A DNA stretch of 36,035 nt from Microaerobacter geothermalis (GTDB taxonomy: Bacteria > Bacillota > Bacilli > DSM-22679), in the NCBI RefSeq assembly GCF_021608135.1, contig NZ_JAKIHL010000038.1, positions 1 to 36,035 of the forward strand, given 5' to 3'. Under the pieces are notes generated by a model, which made no database searches, was not told the origin of the DNA, and saw nothing but the letters and a program-made list of their open reading frames with translations. This document shows, piece after piece, positions 1 through 8,899 of the stretch (position 1 is the first letter of the stretch; every line of letters starts with the position of its first letter). Both the position numbers and the translations under genes were made by a program.

Positions 1-98
1 ACGACTTACCATTCCCCTGTTCAATTTCCATTATGAGAAGATGACGATGATACAGTAACTAGGTAACTACTGGATGGAATTATTTTCATGAGAATTTG

Positions 99-113
99 TG
101 ACCCTTCGGGTCA
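99..113. promoter_or_regulatory. Dyad upstream of sigma-54 promoter, possible activator site
   Basis: A perfect inverted repeat TGACCC-TTC-GGGTCA lies about 65 bp upstream of the -24 element, a distance usable by an enhancer-binding protein. A second dyad, CTATTA-T-TAATAG, is at 133-145, and GTAACTA is tandemly repeated around 55-68. The first dyad could instead be the hairpin of a weak terminator for an upstream gene, but it is not followed by a T run. Bases 1-98 hold no gene that I can recognise. Confidence 0.35.
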
Positions 114-176
114 TGTAAGTTTAGTTCCACATCTATTATTAATAGTAAATGAAAGATTTTTAATATTCACGCAAGA

Positions 177-192
177 TTGGCACGCTATTTGC
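177..192 (+). promoter_or_regulatory. Sigma-54 (-24/-12) promoter of the first catabolic operon
   Basis: The sequence reads TTGGCACG, four bases, then TTGCT, which fits the RpoN consensus at essentially every conserved base. The GG (179-180) and GC (191-192) are separated by exactly ten bases. Transcription should begin near 203-205. That makes the GTG at 205 an unlikely start for the first gene and favours the ATG at 259. A sigma-54 promoter needs an AAA+ activator bound upstream; candidate dyads lie at 99-113 and 133-145. Confidence 0.88.
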
Positions 193-258
193 TTAATTAT
201 TTGAGTGACGCAACAAATTTTGCGAACACAACTTAAAGAAAATCAAGGGGTGAAATAT

Positions 259-1341
259 ATGCAGCATTTTTCAGTTGCCGTTATACCTGGAGATGGAATC
301 GGCCCCGAGGTGATGCAAGAGGGACTCAAGGTCATAAAAGCCTTGGAGGATATTCATGGAGGGATTCGTTTCGTATGTGATTCATTTGATTGGAACTGTA
401 ATTATTATTTGAAGCACGGCAGGATGATGCCTTCAAATGCCCTGGATATTCTCAAGGATTATGATGTGATTTTATTGGGGGCTGTCGGGTCTCCCCAAGT
501 TCCTGATCACATCTCTGTTTGGGAATTAATTTTACCTATTCGAAGGGCTTTTCAACAGTATGTAAATCTCCGTCCCATCAAGCTTCTTAGGGGACTAGAA
601 AGCCCACTTCGCTATAAAGAGCATAAGGATCTCGATTTTGTTGTCGTGCGTGAGAATACCGAAGGGGAATATTCCAACATGGGAGGAAGGATTCATCAGG
701 GAACGCCCTATGAATTGGTGGTACAAAACAATGTGTTTACCCGGCATGGGATTGAACGGGTCGTGAAATTTGCCTATACTCTGGCTGAAAGAAGAGGAAA
801 AGGAAGGCTAACTGCCGCTACGAAATCTAACGGAATTAATTTTTCCATGCCATTCTGGGATGAAATCGTGAGGGAAATTAGCAAGGAGCACCCTGACATC
901 GAAACCAATTTGTATCACATTGATGCTCTTTCCGCTTACTTCATTACAAAACCGGAAACCTTTGATGTTGTGGTGGCCAGCAATCTGTTTGGCGACATCT
1001 TAACAGACTTGGGGGCAGCCATTGTGGGCGGTCTTGGCTTAGCTCCTTCTGGAAATATCAACCCCGAAAAGGAATACCCGTCTATGTTTGAACCGATTCA
1101 TGGATCAGCCCCTGACATTGCTGGAAAAGGAATCGCCAATCCCATCGCCCAAATATGGAGTATTAGCATGATGATGGATCATCTGAATCAACTAGAAATG
1201 GGAAAATTGATAATTGATTCGATTGAGGATGTGTTGATCTCTGGCAAAATTGCAACCCCTGATTTAGGGGGTGAAGCAACGACGAGGGAAATGGGTGAAG
1301 CGATAATCCAACGGATATACCAAAATGATCATCTTCATTAA
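259..1341 (+). CDS. Tartrate/D-malate dehydrogenase-type (isopropylmalate dehydrogenase family) decarboxylating oxidoreductase
   Basis: This 360-residue protein belongs to the isocitrate/isopropylmalate dehydrogenase family, most like the TtuC/DmlA branch (tartrate dehydrogenase/decarboxylase, D-malate dehydrogenase). These enzymes oxidise and decarboxylate 2-hydroxy dicarboxylates with NAD and a divalent metal. Visible signatures are VIPGDGIGPE near residue 8, the ENTEGEYSN loop near 132, YHIDAL near 219, SNLFGDILTDLG near 241 (metal-binding aspartates) and GSAPDIAGKGIANP in the C-terminal third. I chose the ATG at 259 because AAGGGGTGA precedes it at good spacing and the sigma-54 start point falls near 204. 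It is the first gene of the operon, and a close paralogue sits at 34493. The subfamily is fairly certain; the exact substrate (D-malate, tartrate or another beta-hydroxyacid) is not determined. Confidence 0.85.
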   Translation: MQHFSVAVIPGDGIGPEVMQEGLKVIKALEDIHGGIRFVCDSFDWNCNYYLKHGRMMPSNALDILKDYDVILLGAVGSPQVPDHISVWELILPIRRAFQQYVNLRPIKLLRGLESPLRYKEHKDLDFVVVRENTEGEYSNMGGRIHQGTPYELVVQNNVFTRHGIERVVKFAYTLAERRGKGRLTAATKSNGINFSMPFWDEIVREISKEHPDIETNLYHIDALSAYFITKPETFDVVVASNLFGDILTDLGAAIVGGLGLAPSGNINPEKEYPSMFEPIHGSAPDIAGKGIANPIAQIWSISMMMDHLNQLEMGKLIIDSIEDVLISGKIATPDLGGEATTREMGEAIIQRIYQNDHLH

Positions 1342-1431
1342 TGTCCTGTTTTAGAAAAAATCTTTGTTCCGTATCTATAGAATTGCTTCAATTATGACTA
1401 AAAGGAATAGAAAAGAAAGGGGAAATCACAC

Positions 1432-2856
1432 ATGGCAACAAAACAGATTGACTTATACATTGGAGGAAAATGGGTTAAAACAAGGGATTATTTTCCTGTT
1501 CATCATAAATTTACGGGCGAAACCCTGGCTTTGGTGGCCAAGGCGGAAAAACAGCATGTGATTGATGCCGTTACAGCTGCAGAGGAAGCATTTAAAATAG
1601 ATCACCTTACACCCTATCAAAGATACAAGATTTTGCTGAAAACGGCAGAATTGATGGAGGACAGACGGGAATCCTTGGAATATTCCCTTGTTCAGGAGGT
1701 GGGAAAAACCCGTAAAGATGCAAAGGGCGAATTGGATCGTGCAATCAATACGTTTCGTTTATCCGCAGAAGAGGCGAAGAGAATTTCCGGGGAAATGATT
1801 CCTTTGCAGGCTACCGAAGGATCTGAAAACCGCTTGGGATTTACCATTCGGGTCCCTAGAGGGGTGATTGGTGCTATTACCCCGTTTAACTATCCCTTGC
1901 TATTGGGAACCCATAAAATCGCTCCCGCTTTGGCTGCTGGCAATACCCTTGTCATAAAGCCAGCAAGTACCACCCCGTTGGCCACTTTTCATCTATTGGG
2001 ATTGCTTGAAGAAGCAGGTCTTCCCAAAGGGTATATCAATATTGTAACAGGTTCAGGACACGATGTTGGAGAATGGTTGCTGGATGACTACCGGATTGCC
2101 ATGTATACCTTTACTGGATCAGGAGAAGTGGGAAGACATATTAAGGAAAGAAGCGGAATGCGGCCAGTTGCCCTTGAATTAGGAAATAATTCCCCCAATA
2201 TTATTCATGAAGATGCTGACCTGGATCTTGCTGCAAAATTAACTGCACAGCGAAGCTTTCATAATGCTGGACAGGCATGTATTGCTGTTCAAAGAATTTA
2301 TGTTCATCAAGATGTATTGGATGAATTTACGGAAAAATATCTGTCTCAAGTAATCAAGTTAAAGGTAGGAAATCCAGAGGATCCCGATACAGATGTAGGT
2401 CCAATGATTAGCGAAAAGGAGGCTATTCGTGCGGAGGAATGGGTCAATGAAGCGATTTCCCAAGGTGCAAGCTCCTTGCTTCCGATAAAAAGAGAGAAGG
2501 CGCTCTTTTATCCAGCGGTCCTAATCAATACGAAGCCAGAAATGAAAGTGGTCTGTCAGGAGGTGTTTGCGCCGGTTGTCACCATCATTCCTTATCAGGA
2601 TATTGAGGAAGCTTTTTCGATGGCCAATCAGTCAGAATATGGACTTCAAGCGGGCATCTTTACCCGGAATCTGAACATCGCCATCAAGGCGGCCAAGACT
2701 CTCCAGTATGGCGGAGTGATCATTAATGACGTTTCCACTTACCGGAATGATGTGATGCCCTATGGCGGAGTGAAGAACAGCGGCTTGGGTAAAGAAGGTC
2801 CCAAATATGCGATTGAAGAGATGACAGAAGAGAGAACGGTGGTGATCAATCTATGA
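1432..2856 (+). CDS. NAD(P)-dependent aldehyde dehydrogenase
   Basis: This is a full-length (474 aa) ALDH-superfamily enzyme that oxidises an aldehyde to a carboxylate. The catalytic cysteine is in NAGQAC (C283) and the general-base glutamate in ALELGNN (E249). The TPFNYP segment and the FTGSGEVG nucleotide-binding loop are present. The overall look is closest to the lactaldehyde/glyceraldehyde-3-phosphate (non-phosphorylating) type dehydrogenases, but specificity cannot be assigned. AAAGGGGA precedes the ATG. Its stop codon overlaps the start of the next gene (ATGA), so the two are probably translationally coupled. In context it should oxidise an aldehyde intermediate of the TRAP-imported substrate. 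Confidence 0.88.
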   Translation: MATKQIDLYIGGKWVKTRDYFPVHHKFTGETLALVAKAEKQHVIDAVTAAEEAFKIDHLTPYQRYKILLKTAELMEDRRESLEYSLVQEVGKTRKDAKGELDRAINTFRLSAEEAKRISGEMIPLQATEGSENRLGFTIRVPRGVIGAITPFNYPLLLGTHKIAPALAAGNTLVIKPASTTPLATFHLLGLLEEAGLPKGYINIVTGSGHDVGEWLLDDYRIAMYTFTGSGEVGRHIKERSGMRPVALELGNNSPNIIHEDADLDLAAKLTAQRSFHNAGQACIAVQRIYVHQDVLDEFTEKYLSQVIKLKVGNPEDPDTDVGPMISEKEAIRAEEWVNEAISQGASSLLPIKREKALFYPAVLINTKPEMKVVCQEVFAPVVTIIPYQDIEEAFSMANQSEYGLQAGIFTRNLNIAIKAAKTLQYGGVIINDVSTYRNDVMPYGGVKNSGLGKEGPKYAIEEMTEERTVVINL

Positions 2857-3623
2857 CATCTGGATTGCTCCAAGGGAGAACCGCCATTGTTACAGGGGCT
2901 GGTTCAGGAATGGGGCGGGCGATTGCTAAACTTTTTGCAGAGCAGGGTGGGCAAGTTATTATTGCAGACCTGAATCAGGAGGCGGCAGAAAAAACAGCGA
3001 AAGAAATTGGCGGGAGTCAGGTGTTCGCCGTCAAAGTAGATGTGGCAGATGACTTAAGTGTAGCGAAGATGGTAAAAGGGTCCTTGACGGTTTTTGGTGA
3101 TCTGGACATTTTGGTCAACTGTGCAGGTATTCCACAGGTGTTTACTCCAATAGAGGAACTTTCTGAATCCCAATGGGACAAGATCATGAACGTCAATACC
3201 AAATCTATTTTTTTGACGGTCAAGCATGCAGTGCCGTACATGAAAAAGAAAAATAAGGGTTCTATTGTAAACATTGCGTCTATAGCCGGTGTAAGGGCAA
3301 GGCCTGGTTTAAATGCTTATTGTGCTTCTAAGGGGGCGGCCATTATGTTAACCAAAGCTTTGGCATTAGAATTGGCCCCTTTTCAAATTCGGGTAAACGC
3401 CATTAATCCAGGACCTGCAGAAACCCCAATGCTGGGACAGTTTATCAGTGGGGATCAACAGAAGATAGAATCTGATAAAAAAAATATTTTCTTAAGCAGT
3501 ATCCCGCTGGGCTCACTCATTCAACCGGAAGATATTGCCCATGCAGCCCTTTATCTCGCTTCTGATTTGTCCCGTAAAGTGACAGGAGAAATATTGAATG
3601 TTGACGGGGGTAGGGGCATCTAG
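2853..3623 (+). CDS. Short-chain dehydrogenase/reductase (SDR family)
   Basis: This 256-residue classical SDR has the cofactor motif TGAGSGMG near residue 14, NCAG, the catalytic serine near 143 (NIASIAG) and the YxxxK pair Y156/K160. It ends with the LNVDGG motif common to FabG and glucose-1-dehydrogenase-like enzymes. It is expected to oxidise a hydroxyl group using NAD(P). The start ATG overlaps the aldehyde dehydrogenase stop by four bases. Its place between an ALDH and a TRAP transporter points to a catabolic alcohol or hydroxyacid dehydrogenase rather than fatty acid synthesis; the substrate is unknown. Confidence 0.87.
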   Translation: MTSGLLQGRTAIVTGAGSGMGRAIAKLFAEQGGQVIIADLNQEAAEKTAKEIGGSQVFAVKVDVADDLSVAKMVKGSLTVFGDLDILVNCAGIPQVFTPIEELSESQWDKIMNVNTKSIFLTVKHAVPYMKKKNKGSIVNIASIAGVRARPGLNAYCASKGAAIMLTKALALELAPFQIRVNAINPGPAETPMLGQFISGDQQKIESDKKNIFLSSIPLGSLIQPEDIAHAALYLASDLSRKVTGEILNVDGGRGI

Positions 3624-3673
3624 TACAATAGCATCTAAATTATTTTATAATTCTAAAAAAGGGGGAAATAAAA

Positions 3674-4738
3674 ATGAGAAAGAAATGGTTGTTTATTTTG
3701 ACAATGGTGATGCTTATTTCTGTTTTGGTGTTGTCTGCTTGCGGAGGGAATCAATCGAACAATACCGCCCCGACCACAGATGGCGGAGATAAACCAAAGG
3801 AAGAAGTGAAGCCGACTGACGATGGGAAGACCTATCTATTTAAGGCAGGCCATTCTCTAACAGAGGATCATCCTTATCAGTTGGCACTCGTTCAATTTGC
3901 CAAGGCCGTTGAAGATAGAACTAACGGAAAAGTCAAATTTGAAATTTATCCGCTTAGTCAATTGGGGGCAGAAAGAGAACTGACAGAGGCCCTAACTTTG
4001 GGAACAGCGGATATGTCTATATCCTCTACTGGACCCATTTCAAACTTTTACCCTCAAATGGGAGTCGTGGATTTACCTTTCCTATTTGAAAGCAGAGAAC
4101 AGGCTTATAAGGTGCTTGATGGGGAAGTAGGTCAGGAATTGTTAAAGGGATTGGAAAGTGTAGGCATTGTTGGTCTGGCTTGGGCCGAGAACGGTTTTCG
4201 CCACATCACCAACAGCAAGCGTCCGATACAAACACCTGCTGATTTAAAAGATTTAAAGATTCGCACTATGGAAAACCCGGTTCACATGGCGGCATTTGAA
4301 GCTTTGGGGGCGAAGCCAACTCCAATGGCCTGGACTGAGGCACTTACCGCTCTTCAGCAGGGAGTGGTGGATGCCCAGGAAAATCCCGCTATTGTTGCCG
4401 ATAAATACAAGCTTTATGAAGCCAATCAAAAGTTCATGACATTAACCGGACATGTATATTCTCCTGCGATCATGATGTTTAGCAAAGCGGTATTTGATAC
4501 CTTGCCGAATGAATACCAGCAGATCATCCGCGAAGAAGCGAAAAAAGCCGGAGATTATGAACGAGAACTGATAGCAAAAATGGAACAGGATTCACTCAAT
4601 GTACTGAAAGAAAAAGGGGTACAGATTATTGAAAATGTAGACAAAAAACCTTTTAGGGATGCGATTAAGCCTGTTTACGAAAAGTATGGAAAACAATTTG
4701 GAGAGGATTTGATTGATAAGATTATCAATACCAAATAA
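3674..4738 (+). CDS. dctP: TRAP transporter solute-binding lipoprotein, DctP family
   Basis: This 354-residue protein is the extracytoplasmic receptor of a tripartite ATP-independent periplasmic (TRAP) transporter. It begins with a lipoprotein signal peptide whose lipobox is LSAC (C23), followed by a Ser/Thr/Lys-rich linker, so it should be tethered to the outer face of the membrane. The DctP fold is shown by LGAERELTEALTLGTADM, the arginine in KIRTMENP (R197) that typically binds the ligand carboxylate, and the QQGVVDAQENP segment. AAGGGGG precedes the ATG. The membrane subunits follow after a strong hairpin. The ligand is likely an organic acid of the type processed by the neighbouring dehydrogenases. 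Confidence 0.92.
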   Translation: MRKKWLFILTMVMLISVLVLSACGGNQSNNTAPTTDGGDKPKEEVKPTDDGKTYLFKAGHSLTEDHPYQLALVQFAKAVEDRTNGKVKFEIYPLSQLGAERELTEALTLGTADMSISSTGPISNFYPQMGVVDLPFLFESREQAYKVLDGEVGQELLKGLESVGIVGLAWAENGFRHITNSKRPIQTPADLKDLKIRTMENPVHMAAFEALGAKPTPMAWTEALTALQQGVVDAQENPAIVADKYKLYEANQKFMTLTGHVYSPAIMMFSKAVFDTLPNEYQQIIREEAKKAGDYERELIAKMEQDSLNVLKEKGVQIIENVDKKPFRDAIKPVYEKYGKQFGEDLIDKIINTK

Positions 4739-4757
4739 CGATTGAAGCGGAAAACGG

Positions 4758-4807
4758 AGCCCTCAAAAACATCTGGGGATTTCAAAGGTGGAGTCAGTTT
4801 GAGGGCT
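4758..4807 (+). terminator. Intercistronic hairpin between TRAP receptor and membrane subunits
   Basis: A perfect 10-bp stem, AGCCCTCAAA with TTTGAGGGCT, closes a loop of about 30 bases in the 170-bp gap between the receptor gene and the small membrane subunit gene. There is no T run after it, so it is more likely an mRNA-stabilising or partially attenuating element than a full terminator. It would allow more receptor than permease to be made. A comparable hairpin occupies the same place in the second TRAP operon at 21692-21728. Confidence 0.55.
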
Positions 4808-4908
4808 AATTCCCGTTCTTTAGTCCCTCCGTAAAATACGAACTTAAAGGCTGTCCTAAGTAAATTCTTTAGTAACGTCCATACATATGAAAGAGAGGGG
4901 GAGTTGTC

Positions 4909-5376
4909 ATGGGAAAAGCCGTTGAACGAATGAATGAAGTTATGAAGCATATCCTCAATCTTTTATTATTTGTCATGGTGATCGTTGTCTTCGCCCAGGT
5001 ATTGATCCGTTACATTTTTGATCAGCCCTTGGCTTGGTCTGAAGAACTGGCCAGATATATATTGGTATGGATTACCTTTCTGGGAGCGGCTTACGCTATG
5101 TCAAAAAAGGCCCATGTCGGTGTAGAGATAGTTGTTAAACTATTCCCAAAGAATTTTCAAAAGATAGTTACGGTTCTGTCTGCGCTGCTAAGTTTATTCT
5201 TTTTTGGAATGATGATCTACCAGGGATATTTATTCGTAGAAAGAACGATGGCCCAAACCTCCGCAGTCCTTCAACTGCCTATGGGCGGCGTCTATTTTGT
5301 TATCCCTCTAAGTGGTGTGTTGATTTCTATTAATCTGATCTACTATGTGATTCAAGAGTTAAGAGGGGAGGGATAA
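4909..5376 (+). CDS. dctQ: TRAP transporter small permease subunit, DctQ family
   Basis: This 155-residue protein has four hydrophobic segments (about residues 10-35, 47-65, 83-105 and 125-148). It carries the DctQ signature region in which RYIFDQPLAWSEELARY precedes the second helix. It is the small integral membrane component that joins the receptor system to the large DctM subunit. GAGAGGGGGAG precedes the ATG. The large subunit begins three bases after its stop codon. Confidence 0.9.
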   Translation: MGKAVERMNEVMKHILNLLLFVMVIVVFAQVLIRYIFDQPLAWSEELARYILVWITFLGAAYAMSKKAHVGVEIVVKLFPKNFQKIVTVLSALLSLFFFGMMIYQGYLFVERTMAQTSAVLQLPMGGVYFVIPLSGVLISINLIYYVIQELRGEG

Positions 5377-5379
5377 TCA

Positions 5380-6645
5380 TTGGGCACCCTGTTATTTATC
5401 ATTCTTTTACTGCTGTTCATAATGAATGTGCCGATTGCTGTCGCCTTGGGTTTATCCGCAAGTATCGTTCTCTTGATCCAGGATCAAATTCCATTATTGG
5501 TTATCATTCAAAAAATGTTTAATGCGACCGATTCGTTCCCCTTAATGGCGGTACCCTTTTTTATTTTGGCCGGAAAGTTAATGGAAACCGGGGGGATTTC
5601 GCGACGTCTCATTGCCTTTGCCAATACCATTGTGGGTCGGGTTCCCGGGGGATTATCCATTGTTGCCATTATCACGGCCATGTTTTTTGCCGCAATTTCC
5701 GGATCAGCTGCAGCAACAACTGCCGCCGTTGGAAGTTTGTTGATTCCGGTGATGGTCAAGAAAGGGTATGATATTAATTATGCAACTGCCGTACCTGCCG
5801 CGGGCGGAACGGTTGGAGTCATGATTCCACCCAGTGTTCCATTGGTTTTATATGGTGTTGCTGCTAGTACATCAATCAGCGATTTATTTTTGGCTGGTAT
5901 CGGACCTGGTGTGTTTGTTACTTTTTCATTGGTTATTGTGGCGTTTATTATCAGCTATAAACGAGGTTATGGCGGTGGGGAGAAAAGCAGTGTATGGGAG
6001 TTTTTTCATACGTTGAAAGACGCTATTCTTGCCCTGTTGATGCCCGTCATCATTTTAGGCGGAATTTATGGAGGAATTTTTACCCCTACCGAAGCGGCTG
6101 TTGTAGCGGTTGTCTACGGGTTGATCGTTGGTCTGTTTGTATATAGGGAAATCAAATGGAAAGATCTGTCTGACATATTTTCTTCATCGGTTACCACGAC
6201 GGCAGTGATTATGTTTATTATTGCAAATGCTTCCATTTTCGGTTTTCTCTTAACCAGGGAACAAATCCCGAGGGAAATCTCCAATATGATGCTGAGCGTC
6301 ACCCAAAGCGAGATTGTTACTCTTCTGATAATTAATGGCCTTTTGTTGATTATCGGAACATTTTTGGAAACCGCGGCTGCCATCATCATTTTGACCCCTA
6401 TTCTGGTTCCGATTGTGCAGGGAATGGGGATTGACCTGGTTCATTTTGGGATTATCATGACCGTTAACCTGGCCATTGGAATGATTACTCCTCCGGTTGG
6501 GATCAACCTATTTGTCGGGTCCAATATTGCAGGGATAAAAATGGAACCCTTAGTGCAAGCCATTATCCCTTTTATCCTCATTATGATTGTTGACGTATTA
6601 ATCATTAGCTTTTTCCCAGGGTTAAGCCTATTTTTGCTGGATTGA
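5380..6645 (+). CDS. dctM: TRAP transporter large permease subunit, DctM family
   Basis: This 421-residue, highly hydrophobic protein has about 12 membrane helices and is the sodium- or proton-coupled transport channel of the TRAP system. Typical DctM features are MNVPIAVALGLSA near the N-terminus, PFFILAGKLMETGGI near residue 60, the SGSAAATTAAVGS stretch near 107, MIPPSVPLVLYG near 148 and the TPPVGINLF motif in the last quarter. The start is a TTG with GGGAGGG in front of it. It is the membrane partner of the DctP receptor at 3674 and the DctQ subunit at 4909. Confidence 0.92.
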   Translation: MGTLLFIILLLLFIMNVPIAVALGLSASIVLLIQDQIPLLVIIQKMFNATDSFPLMAVPFFILAGKLMETGGISRRLIAFANTIVGRVPGGLSIVAIITAMFFAAISGSAAATTAAVGSLLIPVMVKKGYDINYATAVPAAGGTVGVMIPPSVPLVLYGVAASTSISDLFLAGIGPGVFVTFSLVIVAFIISYKRGYGGGEKSSVWEFFHTLKDAILALLMPVIILGGIYGGIFTPTEAAVVAVVYGLIVGLFVYREIKWKDLSDIFSSSVTTTAVIMFIIANASIFGFLLTREQIPREISNMMLSVTQSEIVTLLIINGLLLIIGTFLETAAAIIILTPILVPIVQGMGIDLVHFGIIMTVNLAIGMITPPVGINLFVGSNIAGIKMEPLVQAIIPFILIMIVDVLIISFFPGLSLFLLD

Positions 6646-6735
6646 TCAACGTTCCACAGGTGATGTGAACTGAGGATTGGCACATCGATAAGTTGAAATA
6701 TCATGGTTTGAAGAGAAATGTTTGGAGGGAACGTG

Positions 6736-8094
6736 ATGGAGCTTGTTACAGAACTGAAGAAACTGATTGATGAAGAAAGGGTTACCCAAAATCCAACCGT
6801 ATTGGAACAGCATAGTCGGGATGAATCTTACCATACCCCTCATCTTCCTGATGTTGTGGTTTTTCCCAAAAGTACAGAAGAAGTAAGGTTGGTGATGAAA
6901 TTTGCTTATGAACATGTTATCCCGGTCACTCCCTTTGGATTGGGATCCAGTGTTGAAGGACAGGTTATTCCATATCACGGAGGAATCACATTAGATTTTC
7001 AACTGATGAATCAAGTGTTGGAAGTCAGCCCGAAGGATTTTCTTGTCCGTGTTCAACCGGGGGTGACAAGATCCCAGCTGAACAAGGAACTGAAGAAATA
7101 TGGACTGTTCTTTTCTGTAGATCCAGGGGCAGATGCAACACTCGGGGGAATGGCGGCAACGAATGCAAGTGGAACTACTTCTGTCCGGTATGGGATTATG
7201 CGAGATCAGGTCAGGGATTTGGAGGTGGTGTTGGCGGATGGAAGGGTGATACATACCGGAAGTAAGGCTGCCAAGTCTTCATCCGGATACTATACCACCG
7301 GATTGTTTGTTGGTTCAGAGGGGACCTTAGGAGTGTTTACGGAATTAACGTTAAGAGTATATGGCATTCCGGAAGTGATTATGGCTGCCAGGGCCGTTTT
7401 TCCCAGTATCAAGGATGCTGTGAACACCGTGGTTTCCATTATTTCGGCGGGAATTGCCGTTGCTAGAATTGAATTGGTAGATTCCCGTTCCATTAAACAG
7501 GTGAATCTTTATAACCAGACCCAATATCCTGAGAGACCTACACTTTTTATTGAATTTCATGGAAATGAAGCTGGACTCAACCAGGATGTAGAGTTTGCCC
7601 AAAATTTAGCCAGTGAAAATCACTGTGTAGAATTTAAATTTGAAACCGATTCAAAGGCTCGGGCGCAATTATGGGATGTTCGCCATAACCTGGCCTATGC
7701 CTTTATTCACAAATCTCCGGGTAAAAAGATGATGGTCACAGATGTTTGTGTTCCATTATCCGAGTTAGCTGATTCCATTGAGAATGCTCGATTATCCATT
7801 GATCAATCTGGTCTTGATGGGGCCATCCTGGGTCATGTGGGAGATGGAAATTATCATGTGATTTTTATGCTGGACCTGGATAACCCTGATGAAATGGAAC
7901 GTGCCGAAAGGCTAAATGCCCATCTTGTCCAATATGCATTAAGCAAAGGCGGGACGTGTACCGGCGAGCATGGTGTAGGAATCGGTAAGGCTAAATATCA
8001 GGCCATGGAGCATGGTGAAACTCTAAACGTTTTTGCTGCGATAAAAAACGCTCTTGATCCAAAGGGAATATTAAATCCAGGGAAAATTTTTTGA
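6736..8094 (+). CDS. FAD-linked oxidase, GlcD / D-lactate dehydrogenase (cytochrome) type
   Basis: This 452-residue flavoprotein has an N-terminal FAD-binding PCMH domain, with PFGLGSSVEGQ near residue 66, VQPGVTRSQLN, the GGMAATNASGT phosphate loop and GSEGTLGVFTEL. The C-terminal FAD-oxidase domain contains GHVGDGNYH and the ending GGTCTGEHGVGIGK. Enzymes of this class oxidise D-lactate, glycolate or other D-2-hydroxyacids and pass electrons to the respiratory chain or an ETF. I favour the ATG at 6736 (GTG at 6733 is also possible) because GGAGGG ends seven bases before it; the ATG at 6718 has no such site. It closes the sigma-54 operon and suggests that a 2-hydroxyacid is the imported substrate or an intermediate. 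Confidence 0.85.
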   Translation: MELVTELKKLIDEERVTQNPTVLEQHSRDESYHTPHLPDVVVFPKSTEEVRLVMKFAYEHVIPVTPFGLGSSVEGQVIPYHGGITLDFQLMNQVLEVSPKDFLVRVQPGVTRSQLNKELKKYGLFFSVDPGADATLGGMAATNASGTTSVRYGIMRDQVRDLEVVLADGRVIHTGSKAAKSSSGYYTTGLFVGSEGTLGVFTELTLRVYGIPEVIMAARAVFPSIKDAVNTVVSIISAGIAVARIELVDSRSIKQVNLYNQTQYPERPTLFIEFHGNEAGLNQDVEFAQNLASENHCVEFKFETDSKARAQLWDVRHNLAYAFIHKSPGKKMMVTDVCVPLSELADSIENARLSIDQSGLDGAILGHVGDGNYHVIFMLDLDNPDEMERAERLNAHLVQYALSKGGTCTGEHGVGIGKAKYQAMEHGETLNVFAAIKNALDPKGILNPGKIF

Positions 8095-8146
8095 GGATGG
8101 AACTTAAGATTTACACATCAGAAAATAAAAAATCCGTAAAAAGGGA

Positions 8147-8174
8147 TTGACATTGTCAGAATTTCTGTTAATAT
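8147..8174 (+). promoter_or_regulatory. Sigma-A promoter of the SAM riboswitch transcript
   Basis: TTGACA at 8147-8152 and TAATAT at 8169-8174 are separated by 16 bases. They sit about 35 bp upstream of the riboswitch aptamer, so the S-box leader would be transcribed independently of the upstream operon. Confidence 0.7.
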
Positions 8175-8209
8175 GATCTTAACCTTAATAACTGAATAGA
8201 AAGAATTTT

Positions 8210-8314
8210 CTTATCCAGAGAGGTGGAGGGACTGGCCCCATGAAGCCTCGGCAACCCCGTATTGGAAGGTGCCAATTCCAGCAAAGCGTTGTGCTTTGGG
8301 AGATGAGAAAGGGA
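8210..8314 (+). ncRNA. SAM-I (S-box) riboswitch
   Basis: The conserved S-box landmarks occur in order: CTTATC at the 5' strand of P1, AGAGGTGGAGGGACTGGCCC, ATGAAGCC-CGGCAACC for the P2 pseudoknot region, GGTGCCAATTCC-AGCAA for P3, and GAGATGAGAAGG-like sequence closing P1. This class binds S-adenosylmethionine and usually turns off methionine, cysteine or SAM-related genes by forming a terminator. A matching terminator lies at 8331-8360. The downstream gene is an OsmC-family protein, not a standard methionine gene. Confidence 0.95.
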
Positions 8315-8330
8315 TAATTACATGTTTGTG

Positions 8331-8361
8331 AAAACCCTCTTCTCACCGAAGGGGGTTTTTT
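8331..8361 (+). terminator. Expression-platform terminator of the SAM riboswitch
   Basis: AAACCCTCTTC pairs with GAAGGGGGTTT across a short loop (TCACC region), with one G-U pair, and the stem runs into TTTTTT. Part of the 5' arm can compete with the P1/antiterminator pairing in the usual S-box manner. The OsmC gene starts about 30 bases downstream. Confidence 0.88.
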
Positions 8362-8389
8362 AGTTCATGAGAAAGGGAGAGGATGAAAG

Positions 8390-8848
8390 ATGAGCAACGC
8401 AACAGCTCAATTGATCAGAGTCAATGCAAAGGGAGTTTGGAAGGGAGGAGTGCATACTTCTATAAGTGTAAGGGATTTTCCCAGCTTTGACATGGATGAG
8501 CCGCCTGAGTTGGGCGGAACTGATTTGGGGCCCAATCCCATGGAATTTGTGGTGGCGGCTTTAAACGGCTGCGTTTCTGTTATGATTGCTTTGATTGCTA
8601 AAGAACAGGAATTTACCTATGATGGTGTCGAATTTGAATCTACGGGTATTATTGATCTTCGTGGATTGGCAGGAGTAGAAGGTGTCTCTCCCCACTTTCA
8701 AAAAATTAGGTTTGATGTTATTTTTAAAACGGAGGAGAGTGAAGAAAGGATCTCGGCACTAAGGCGGGAAGTTGAGAGGAGATGCCCTGCACTTAATCTT
8801 TTGAAGGATGCAGGGGTCGTCCTTGATGCGGAGTGGAAGAAAGGGTAG
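8390..8848 (+). CDS. OsmC family protein
   Basis: This 152-residue protein has the OsmC/Ohr-like pattern. GPNPMEFVVAALNGCVSV near residue 49 holds the first conserved cysteine, and RRCPAL near residue 129 holds the second. In characterised relatives the two cysteines form a peroxidatic pair that reduces organic hydroperoxides, or they serve other thiol chemistry. GGGAGAGG precedes the ATG. The gene is monocistronic and controlled by the SAM-I riboswitch just upstream, which hints at a role in sulfur metabolism. Its substrate and exact subfamily cannot be assigned. Confidence 0.88.
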   Translation: MSNATAQLIRVNAKGVWKGGVHTSISVRDFPSFDMDEPPELGGTDLGPNPMEFVVAALNGCVSVMIALIAKEQEFTYDGVEFESTGIIDLRGLAGVEGVSPHFQKIRFDVIFKTEESEERISALRREVERRCPALNLLKDAGVVLDAEWKKG

Positions 8849-8899
8849 AAGAAGGAACACAGATTGTTCGCACTCATTTCAGTCAACTAAAGAGTGTAA

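Noticed and set aside
1364-1561. Open frame of 65 codons at the start of the aldehyde dehydrogenase gene
   Set aside because: It overlaps the real gene in another frame, lacks family features, and contains the ribosome site of the aldehyde dehydrogenase.
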